Origin: Methanobacteriota archaeon | GTDB lineage: Archaea > Thermoplasmatota > Poseidoniia > Poseidoniales > Poseidoniaceae | Length of the DNA: 12,003 bases | Direction: 5' to 3' | Assembly: GCA_002697705.1 (NCBI GenBank) | Contig: NZXL01000037.1 | Span: 2,324 to 14,326, forward strand | Shown here: in pieces, positions 6,096-12,003 of the stretch | How positions within the stretch are numbered: position 1 is the stretch's first letter | Layout: each line of letters starts with the position of its first letter | Position numbers and translations under genes: made by a program | Notes under the pieces: model-generated | Told to the model about the DNA's origin: nothing | The model's database searches: none | Seen by the model: the letters and a program-made list of their open reading frames with translations, nothing else

Positions 6096-7193
6096 GTGGC
6101 CAAGGTAATAGTTGCTGATGAGAATGAAGGCAGACGCACTTTGTTGGCCAATACTCTAGAAAGAGAAGGTTTTGACATCACTCGGGCTGGAACTCTAAGG
6201 CAGGCAGAAGGGACTGCATTGGCTATAATGCCAGAGATTGTATTAATGGATGGAGACTGGAAAGCAGGTGATGCAATCGATGCTTCACAACGTCTTATGT
6301 CAGACCCCGAATTTGCCTTCAAATGTAGAATAGTAATTCTTTCACGAAATTCTAGTCAAGAGTATCTAACTTCAGCGGCACAGGCAGGAGTCTCAGAAGT
6401 AATTGCAAAACCCATAGACATGTCATTACTGATTGAGCAACTAAACAAACATGCTCGTAAACAATTCGTTCCTCCTCCTGCTGATGTTGCAGGACCAAAT
6501 AGTGGTGGTGGGAGTTTTGATGTTTCCATGCTCATGGGTGATTCAACATGGGCATTACCTATGTTGAAAGGCCTAGTTAGTCCTGAAAAAATAAATCCCG
6601 GCTTCATTGATGAGATTTTAGTTCAAATGAACGAAGAAGGATTAGAGGTAAGCGATACTTTTGATCCATCTATGATGGCTAATATGCTTAGAATTGCCTT
6701 GAATCATCTTGTACAAGATGTATCTCCAGAAGACTTACCCCCTCAAGAAAATGAATCATCAGAACAAAATGAAGAGGCCCCATCTTTTGGAAATATATCT
6801 CGTGGTAAAACACTTGGTAGTGGAGCAGGACCTTCTAAGCCAAGGAAACCTAGAATGACTTCAATGGAAGAAATTTTGGAGAAGCAAGCAGAATCGCTCG
6901 GAGATGAAGTAGTTGCTAAAATGGATGAAATATTAGATGAGATGCCCGATTTAGTCGCTCTAAAAAGAGATGAAGAATTATTTGGTATCGATTTAGAAGT
7001 TCTAAAACTAACCAAATTAACTACAGAGGTAGTTCATGATTTAATGTGGAGTCTTGGTCGTCCCGGCGCAGTATCTGACATCACTCTAATCACTCAAGTA
7101 GAGGATGCAGCACAAATGTTGTCCGATGTTCTGGAATCTTTACCAGAGATTGAAGAAACCGAGAAAAAGCAAGAAGTTTCTGAAGAGGAATGA
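6096..7193 (+). CDS. CheY-like receiver protein with unrecognised helical C-terminal region
   Basis: A 365-residue protein. Residues 1-122 form a receiver domain with every phosphotransfer residue in place: acidic pair D8/E9 (VIVADEN), phospho-acceptor D52 (VLMDGDW), S83 (ILSRNSS) and K105 (IAKPID). It should therefore accept a phosphoryl group from a histidine kinase, none of which is in the window. Residues 123-145 are a Pro/Gly linker. The rest does not match an output domain I know: a helical block around 150-210, a low-complexity Ser/Glu/Gly/Pro linker (about 213-255), a second acidic helical block (255-350), and a Glu/Lys-rich tail ending SEEE. There is no obvious helix-turn-helix, HATPase, GGDEF or methyltransferase motif. 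The GTG start at 6096 is chosen because of the ribosome site before it. Its TGA overlaps the ATG of the next gene, a membrane protein, so the two are probably translationally coupled. Confidence 0.8.
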   Translation: MAKVIVADENEGRRTLLANTLEREGFDITRAGTLRQAEGTALAIMPEIVLMDGDWKAGDAIDASQRLMSDPEFAFKCRIVILSRNSSQEYLTSAAQAGVSEVIAKPIDMSLLIEQLNKHARKQFVPPPADVAGPNSGGGSFDVSMLMGDSTWALPMLKGLVSPEKINPGFIDEILVQMNEEGLEVSDTFDPSMMANMLRIALNHLVQDVSPEDLPPQENESSEQNEEAPSFGNISRGKTLGSGAGPSKPRKPRMTSMEEILEKQAESLGDEVVAKMDEILDEMPDLVALKRDEELFGIDLEVLKLTKLTTEVVHDLMWSLGRPGAVSDITLITQVEDAAQMLSDVLESLPEIEETEKKQEVSEEE

Positions 7194-7930
7194 GGGCTAT
7201 GTCATTACTCAAGCAGGATAAAATTGCTATAGAGGATAGTAAGGTCGTAAGATTTCGACTTGTCATAAGTGTTACAATTTTCATTATTTGGTCGGTAATT
7301 ATTTTCAATATTCTAAAAGACATATCTTTCTTTTTGGATTGGTTTGAAGACCTCGGTACTTTAGCGCCTTTACTGTTCACTTTGATTTTAATAATTGGAG
7401 TAGTTATACTTGCACCAACGCCAATAATGAAGGTGACTGCAGGCGCATTATTTCCTTATTGGCTTGCAGTCGTGATTAATTTCACCGCATCAATAGTTGG
7501 AGGTCTGCTAGCTTTTTTTCTTGGAAGATGGCTATTTAGAGATTCGATTGCTAAAATTGTAGCCAGTGATAAGCGTCTTCAAAATATTGAGGTAGCCATA
7601 GGTGAAGAAGCAATGAGAATTTCAGTGTTAGTGAGATTATCTCCTCTAATTCCCGATGAATGGCTAAATTACATCATGGCATCTGGACCTGTAACTACGC
7701 GTGTATTCTTTCTTTCCACTCTATCTAGTATCGTGTATTCACTGGCATATGCTTACTTTGGGCATGCAGTTGGAACAATAGCATTGAGTTCTAATGCAAT
7801 GGGAGGCTTCAAGCAATCTCCGTTAGGTATTGCTCTATTGGTACTGGGACTCATTGCAACAGTAATTGCAACGATCATCGTAACCAAGGTTACAATGAAG
7901 GCTCTAAATGATGCAATCGAAGAAGAATGA
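7190..7930 (+). CDS. VTT/DedA (TVP38/TMEM64)-family membrane protein
   Basis: A 246-residue integral membrane protein. Hydrophobic segments are visible at about 22-45, 57-77, 86-112, 172-197 and 211-233, with a charged N-terminus and a DAIEEE C-terminus. The core matches the VTT (SNARE-associated/DedA) domain: a re-entrant-type segment with TPIMKVTAGALFPYW (77-91), then a GGLLAFFLGRWLFRD block (104-118), and the signature VRLSPLIPDEWLNYIMA (148-164), corresponding to R-x-S-P-x-x-P-x-x-x-x-N-Y. Family members are membrane transporters or scramblases; some bacterial ones recycle lipid-carrier phosphates, but no substrate can be assigned here. The ATG at 7190 overlaps the receiver gene stop (ATGA); an ATG at 7199 is an alternative start three codons later. 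The 50-base gap to the E1 gene has its own TATA-like site. Confidence 0.84.
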   Translation: MRAMSLLKQDKIAIEDSKVVRFRLVISVTIFIIWSVIIFNILKDISFFLDWFEDLGTLAPLLFTLILIIGVVILAPTPIMKVTAGALFPYWLAVVINFTASIVGGLLAFFLGRWLFRDSIAKIVASDKRLQNIEVAIGEEAMRISVLVRLSPLIPDEWLNYIMASGPVTTRVFFLSTLSSIVYSLAYAYFGHAVGTIALSSNAMGGFKQSPLGIALLVLGLIATVIATIIVTKVTMKALNDAIEEE

Positions 7931-7951
7931 TTTTCCAAATCTCCCGTTGCG

Positions 7952-7960
7952 TTTGTATGT
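7952..7960 (+). promoter_or_regulatory. Candidate TATA box for the 2-oxoacid dehydrogenase gene (leaderless)
   Basis: TTTGTATGT is centred 25 bases before the ATG at 7981, the spacing expected if the transcript begins at the start codon. No ribosome site precedes that ATG, which fits a leaderless message. The sequence departs from the TTTATA consensus, so support is moderate. Confidence 0.35.
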
Positions 7961-7980
7961 AGGCTACTTATCGGGCTATT

Positions 7981-10581
7981 ATGGCCCAAGGTGAAATGCC
8001 CGAGATTTTCGGATTGGATTGGTCTCCTAGTGGGCCTTTGAAGTTCGTACAACCACTTCATAGCGACGCTGCGCGCCAAGAATTTCTAATGTTTATAGCA
8101 CAAAGACATGAATCTCGAATTGCTCTAGTTTGCGATATTTGGGATCATGTGATAGAATCTGAGCCGAAACAATTCGAAGGACCTTCTTGGAACAAGTTTA
8201 GCAGTAGACTAACCGAATCATTAGAGAGGGCGGTTATTGCACAAATCGAAGAGAAAATGGAGGAAGAAAAGGACATGGAGGTAATTCCCCGCCGTAATCT
8301 TTCACATTATATTCAGCGTAGAGCCTCCCATTTTATCGTCGATGTCAAACTTATGCTTAGGAGACTTGCCCATTATATGTCTGTCACTATTGAACAAAGA
8401 TTGGAATGGCAACGCTTGATGACTCGTACAAGATATCTAGACGAGGCATTGAAAGAAATTTATTCAGAGGGAATTGAAACCCCTGATGGATCTAAATTCG
8501 GCGGTAAAGGATTCCGTTCAACATGGCAAGAAGGAGTAGTTGCGGTTGCAACTGCACTAAATCGAAACCCAAATACAGAACCCAGTGCAACTCCAGCGAA
8601 TGGATATGATGGAGATTTAGTAGCGCCAATGATTAGGGATGTAGGACTTGCTCTTGCGATGGGGGATACTCCAATTGGTGTAATGTCTGCAAATTTAGGA
8701 AAAGCGGGGTCCAATCAAAATGGTGGATGGGATGATGCAGGCGGTCGTGATTTGCATATCGGTGCTTGGAACGTGGGCGTACTACCCCCAACTGCCCCTC
8801 TACCAATTGCAAGTGTTACGATGACAGGACTTGCTTTTGCGGCATGGAGAAAGAAACTAGATAGATTTCATGTAGCCTGTATTGGAGAAGGGGCATCTTC
8901 TTCAGGAGAATTTTGGGAGGCTATGAATTTTGCAGGTACTAGAGGTCTGCCGATCACTTACATTCTCCAAAATAATCAAATTGCTCTAGATACATCTCCT
9001 AAAAATCAATCTGGAGTTGAAGTATGGGCAGATAAAGCGGTTGCAATGGGATTCCCAAGTTGGACAATAGATGGTTCGGACCCTGCTGCATGGCATGCTA
9101 GTGTGGCTTGCGCTCGTGAATTTTCTTTAGAAGGTGGAGGACCTACTTTGATACATGTTGAAACAATGAGGGGATGTGGCCATGCCCATCATCATGACGA
9201 TCTGTATTTAGGAAGCCAATCAGGAACTCCTCCAGGCTATGTAGACAGAGACTTACTTAGTTACTGGGAAGCCAAAGACCCTTTGCCAACTCATAGAGAA
9301 TTACTAATCAATTTGGGTGTTGATGAACAAGCAATCAGTGATTTAGAACTTCAAGAAAAGTCCTTGATTGAACAAGACCACAAAAAACTAATCGAAATGG
9401 ATTGGCCAAAACCAGAAACAGTTACCAAGGGCGTAACGACTCTAAACGATGCAGATACTCATTCTCAACACCTTTCTAGATTGAAAGGTGAAGAACAGCA
9501 ATTTTCAACATCTCCACTTGATACCGGAGAATTAAGTCTTGAATATTCAGAAAAAGGTGGTTGGACATATGCAAGAGCAATTCAGCAAGCTATGGCCGAT
9601 ATCGCAGATAGATACCAAGAAGACTGCGTATTTATTGGAGAAGATATGGAAGTTGCTGGAGCATTTGGAATGAACATTTCACTGAAGAATGCAGGTCATT
9701 CAGATAAGTTGGTTGATATGCCACTTTGTGAAGCAGTAATTGTCCATACTGGCACTGGTGCCGCCCTATCGGGAATGAGGCCGATGGTTGAGATACAGTT
9801 TGGAGGTTTTGCCGCACTTGGATATAATGCTCTAGTAAATAATGCCGCTATGCTTCGATGGCGTTGGGGTGCAGATTGTCCAATGACAATTAGAATTCCT
9901 CTTGGTGCAAAAACCCGTTCAGGACCTTTCCATGCAAATATGATAGAGTCTTGGTTTGCTAATGACCCAGGATTAGTCGTCTTAGCACCAGGCACTCCAC
10001 AAGATGCCTATGACTTACTTGTCGAGGCTGCTGAATTAAATGATCCAGTAATAATGTTGGAACACATTGGATTATACGGATTGAGAGGGGGATTGACAGG
10101 ATGGGGTCAAAATATCAATCAAATAGTCGATACAAAATCAGTGAATGACGCAATCGAAAATAACGAACGATACAAGATTGGTAAAGCAGAGGTTATTCGT
10201 GGTGGACGTGATGTTACTTTGGTTACATGGGGTGCGATGTTACACGTTGCAATACAAGCTGCAGAAGAAATCAGTAAACAAGGCATTGAGGTTGAAATAA
10301 TCGACCTTAGAACATTATTACCATTTGATTCAAAGACTTGTATAGAATCTGTAATTAGAACAGGTAGATTAGTTGTTCTTCAAGAAGGACAATGGAATGG
10401 TGGGCTTGGACATACGATTCAAAGTCGTATTTTGGAATCATGTTTCTATGCCTTAGAATCGACTCCAGCAGTGATCGGGGCCCTAGATACTCCAGTTCCA
10501 TTTTCTCCACCACTAGAAAATTATACAGTTCCTTCTATGGAACATGTGATAGATGTATTGAAAGTAGTTGTAAATTCTTAA
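7981..10581 (+). CDS. 2-oxoacid dehydrogenase E1, fused alpha and beta subunits
   Basis: An 866-residue thiamine-diphosphate enzyme that decarboxylates a 2-oxoacid (branched-chain or pyruvate type) and passes the acyl group to lipoyl E2. The alpha half (about 146-425) shows TRYLDEALKEIY, GGRDLHIG (254-261), the thiamine-diphosphate/Mg motif GEGASSSGEFWEAMNFAG (302-319) ending in NNQ (331-333), and a histidine-rich loop RGCGHAHHHDD (397-407). A linker of about 100 residues follows. The beta half (about 526-866) has FIGEDMEVAGAFG, the cofactor-activating glutamate E584 in LCEAVIVHTGTGAALSG (582-598), IPLGAKTRSGPFHA (639-652) and a transketolase C-terminal domain with EIIDLRTLLPFD. Residues 1-145 are a charged, mostly helical extension that I do not recognise. 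Fused E1 proteins in other groups are usually nearer 660-700 residues. No E2 or E3 gene is in the window. The exact substrate is not assignable from sequence alone. An in-frame ATG at 7996 is an alternative start. Confidence 0.88.
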   Translation: MAQGEMPEIFGLDWSPSGPLKFVQPLHSDAARQEFLMFIAQRHESRIALVCDIWDHVIESEPKQFEGPSWNKFSSRLTESLERAVIAQIEEKMEEEKDMEVIPRRNLSHYIQRRASHFIVDVKLMLRRLAHYMSVTIEQRLEWQRLMTRTRYLDEALKEIYSEGIETPDGSKFGGKGFRSTWQEGVVAVATALNRNPNTEPSATPANGYDGDLVAPMIRDVGLALAMGDTPIGVMSANLGKAGSNQNGGWDDAGGRDLHIGAWNVGVLPPTAPLPIASVTMTGLAFAAWRKKLDRFHVACIGEGASSSGEFWEAMNFAGTRGLPITYILQNNQIALDTSPKNQSGVEVWADKAVAMGFPSWTIDGSDPAAWHASVACAREFSLEGGGPTLIHVETMRGCGHAHHHDDLYLGSQSGTPPGYVDRDLLSYWEAKDPLPTHRELLINLGVDEQAISDLELQEKSLIEQDHKKLIEMDWPKPETVTKGVTTLNDADTHSQHLSRLKGEEQQFSTSPLDTGELSLEYSEKGGWTYARAIQQAMADIADRYQEDCVFIGEDMEVAGAFGMNISLKNAGHSDKLVDMPLCEAVIVHTGTGAALSGMRPMVEIQFGGFAALGYNALVNNAAMLRWRWGADCPMTIRIPLGAKTRSGPFHANMIESWFANDPGLVVLAPGTPQDAYDLLVEAAELNDPVIMLEHIGLYGLRGGLTGWGQNINQIVDTKSVNDAIENNERYKIGKAEVIRGGRDVTLVTWGAMLHVAIQAAEEISKQGIEVEIIDLRTLLPFDSKTCIESVIRTGRLVVLQEGQWNGGLGHTIQSRILESCFYALESTPAVIGALDTPVPFSPPLENYTVPSMEHVIDVLKVVVNS

Positions 10582-10898
10582 TCTTTAATGATTTTTTGAA
10601 CTTTAAAACTCTGACCATAGTGGCCCCAATAAACTAACCCAGGTTCTGTAAACCTGAAATATTTAGTTTGAAAATTCTTACCAAGTTCAGGATGTTCTTG
10701 TTCTAGAGAGATATTTATTCTAGTGCTGAAGGTTCCAAGGCTACCTACGCATGCAACGCCTATGATTTCATCGACAATAACAGGATGTCTTTCTGAAAGT
10801 TGCTTTGGTGGATTTTCATCGAATCGGTGTATATCATGTTCTAAAGACAAATTTTCTTCTGTAGCAGGTATGGTTTTATAATCGGTATTTGTAGACAT
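10578..10898 (-). CDS. Small orphan protein of unknown function
   Basis: A 106-residue protein I do not recognise. The N-terminal 38 residues are polar and charged (many Glu, His, Asn) and look flexible. Residues 39-104 alternate hydrophobic and polar residues (HPVIVDEIIGVACVGSLG, then FSTRINISLE, KYFRFTEPGLVYWGHYG, FKVQKIIKD), consistent with a small beta-rich fold with one cysteine (C50). No signal peptide or membrane helix is seen. The case that it is real rests on a strong TATA box placed exactly for a leaderless transcript. Its stop overlaps the stop of the convergent E1 gene by a few bases. It is divergent from the LeuB-family gene and shares a 103-base promoter region with it. Confidence 0.62.
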   Translation of the reverse strand: MSTNTDYKTIPATEENLSLEHDIHRFDENPPKQLSERHPVIVDEIIGVACVGSLGTFSTRINISLEQEHPELGKNFQTKYFRFTEPGLVYWGHYGQSFKVQKIIKD

Positions 10899-10918
10899 AA
10901 TGCGTAATTATGTCGAGG

Positions 10919-10927
10919 TATTATAAA
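10919..10927 (-). promoter_or_regulatory. TATA box for a leaderless transcript of the orphan gene
   Basis: On the minus strand TTTATAATA is centred 25 bases upstream of the ATG at 10898, which is the archaeal TATA-to-start spacing. No Shine-Dalgarno lies between box and ATG. Sequence and position together make this the clearest promoter in the window. Confidence 0.65.
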
Positions 10928-10944
10928 GAATCTCGGCCTTAATA

Positions 10945-10975
10945 AATCGATAAAAAAAATAGGGGGTTTTATTCA
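10945..10975 (+). promoter_or_regulatory. AT-rich candidate promoter of the LeuB-family gene
   Basis: GATAAAAAAAATAG (10949-10962) and TTTTATTC (10967-10974) are two overlapping TATA-like candidates 30-50 bases before the ATG at 11002. The first predicts a leader of about 20 bases; the second a start almost at the ATG. A short GAGG (10996-10999) sits two bases before the ATG, closer than usual for a ribosome site. Confidence 0.35.
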
Positions 10976-11001
10976 TTTACCTGTGACCTTTGGCAGAGGC
11001 T

Positions 11002-12003
11002 ATGAGCGACTACCGTATTGCGATTTTGCCCGGTGATGGAACAGGAAGGGAAGTTGCTCTTGAGGCTACAAAAATCCTTGATACAATCACATCCAATTCG
11101 AATTTTGGATTCGAACAAATAGATATTCCATGTGGTGGCCAATTATACAAGGAAACCGGAAAAGAATGGGAAGAAGGTTCGTTTGAATTATGTCGTGACG
11201 AGGCAGATGCGATCTTTCTTGGAGCGATTGGCCATCCTGGTTCATATTTGCCAAATGGAGATTTAGCAGGTGGTTCGGTAATTCTAGGTATGAGGAGCGG
11301 CCTTGACTTGTATGCAAATGTTAGGCCTGTGAAACTCTTCCAAGGTGTTCTTCACAAGGTCCATGGTAGATTCACGCAAATCTGGCAGCCAGACATGGTG
11401 GACATGACAATTTTAAGAGAAAATACAGAAGGCTTGTATTATTCATTGTTGAAAAGAGCATCCAATAGGGCTCAAGGATTGGAAGATTACTCTATTCCTG
11501 ATATGGAATTCCCAGATTTGAAAGGAGAAGTTGCTTACGACCCTAGACCTATCTCTTCTCACGGAACTGAGAGATTGGTTAAAATGGGATTCGAGATTGC
11601 TCAAACAAGGAATGGAGCTCCTGCAGATGGCGTCAGTAAAGTTTCATGTATAGACAAGAGTAATGTTACACGTGGTTGTCAATTATTTAGAAGAACATTT
11701 GACCAAGTTGCTAGTAATTATCCTTCTATAACTACAGATTATGGATACATTGATGCATTTACACAATGGATTACCAGAAATCCAGAACATTATGATGTTG
11801 TAGTCACTTCCAATATGTTTGGAGATATCGCTACAGATTTAGCATCTATTTTACAAGGTGGAATGGGTATGGCAGGTTCTGGAAATATTGGTGATGATCA
11901 TGCATTCTTTGAACCAGTTCATGGGTCATCTCCAAAATATGCTGGAATGAATAAGGTAAATCCAATCGCCTCGATTAATTCAGTTCAAATGATGACTGAC
12001 TGG
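11002..12003 (+). CDS. leuB: Isopropylmalate/isocitrate dehydrogenase family enzyme, C-terminus cut by window edge
   Basis: 334 codons are visible and the reading frame runs off the right edge, so only a few C-terminal residues should be missing. It is a metal-dependent beta-decarboxylating dehydrogenase: start MSDYRIAILPGDGTGREV, substrate arginines in GMRSGLDLYANVRPVK (R98, R108), RENTEGLYY (139-147), catalytic DKSN with K219, YIDAF with D251, and the metal-site segment NMFGDIATDLAS (D275, D279). Positions matching the Thermus LeuB hydrophobic pocket (L90, L91) are I94 and L95, which favours 3-isopropylmalate and a role in leucine synthesis. The usual glutamate E87 is not conserved, and the coenzyme loop reads HGSSPKYAGMNKVNP (307-321), like NADP-dependent isocitrate dehydrogenase. 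Isocitrate, homoisocitrate or tartrate dehydrogenase activity is therefore possible; the symbol is provisional. Confidence 0.7.
   Translation, partial: MSDYRIAILPGDGTGREVALEATKILDTITSNSNFGFEQIDIPCGGQLYKETGKEWEEGSFELCRDEADAIFLGAIGHPGSYLPNGDLAGGSVILGMRSGLDLYANVRPVKLFQGVLHKVHGRFTQIWQPDMVDMTILRENTEGLYYSLLKRASNRAQGLEDYSIPDMEFPDLKGEVAYDPRPISSHGTERLVKMGFEIAQTRNGAPADGVSKVSCIDKSNVTRGCQLFRRTFDQVASNYPSITTDYGYIDAFTQWITRNPEHYDVVVTSNMFGDIATDLASILQGGMGMAGSGNIGDDHAFFEPVHGSSPKYAGMNKVNPIASINSVQMMTDW

Noticed and set aside
9696..9995. Minus-strand reading frame within the E1 beta half
   Set aside because: It is antisense to the most conserved part of E1 beta, with no promoter signal; it is an expected shadow.
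10392..10637. Plus-strand reading frame overlapping the end of the E1 gene
   Set aside because: It is a shadow in another frame of a strongly conserved transketolase C-terminal domain, and its translation is rich in Ser and Tyr with no recognisable fold.
1..12003. CRISPR arrays, insertion sequences, prophage, toxin-antitoxin or defence islands
   Set aside because: I saw no spaced direct repeats, terminal inverted repeats, transposase, integrase or defence-type domains. Gene order and composition look like ordinary chromosome.

Overview
The window reads as chromosomal DNA of a free-living archaeon, most likely a marine planktonic euryarchaeon of the Marine Group II (Poseidoniales) / Thermoplasmatota type. 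This placement is an inference from gene content, not a phylogenetic result. Supporting signs are archaeal-type riboflavin enzymes (RibB, the FAD synthase RibL, a short lumazine synthase), TATA boxes about 25 bases upstream of start codons with little or no leader, and a bacterial-type NAD(P)-glycerol-3-phosphate dehydrogenase start at the left edge. The DNA is moderately AT-rich and almost fully coding. No gap between genes exceeds about 140 bases, and I see no tRNA, rRNA, CRISPR array or mobile element.

Left part (1-1397, minus strand): the 5' end of a gpsA-like gene, preceded by an endonuclease IV-type AP endonuclease that carries a roughly 100-residue charged tail ending in an SSB-like acidic tip. 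A 137-base divergent promoter region (1398-1534) separates these from the plus-strand genes.

Centre (1535-5991, plus): a tight riboflavin/FAD operon ribB-ribL-ribE-ribH. It makes 3,4-dihydroxy-2-butanone 4-phosphate, then lumazine, then riboflavin, and also FAD from FMN. GTP cyclohydrolase and riboflavin kinase are not in the window. Next come a flavoprotein thioredoxin reductase (CATC redox site) and a MoeB/ThiF/UbaA-type E1 enzyme fused to a rhodanese domain, probably activating a ubiquitin-like sulfur carrier.

Right-centre (6096-10581, plus): a CheY-like receiver protein with an unrecognised helical C-terminal half, start/stop-overlapped with a VTT/DedA-family membrane protein. Then comes an 866-residue thiamine-diphosphate 2-oxoacid dehydrogenase E1 with alpha and beta halves fused in one chain and an unusual N-terminal extension.

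Right end: a small minus-strand orphan gene (10578-10898) with a clear leaderless TATA promoter, divergent from a LeuB/isocitrate-dehydrogenase family gene that runs off the window (11002-12003).

Most genes are recognisable housekeeping or metabolic genes. I do not see a clear new multi-gene system. The best leads are the AP endonuclease tail, the orphan output region of the receiver protein and its coupling to a membrane protein, the mixed archaeal/bacterial riboflavin pathway with a cysteine-free RibL, the E1-rhodanese protein lacking the family zinc site, and the LeuB-like enzyme with an NADP-type loop.
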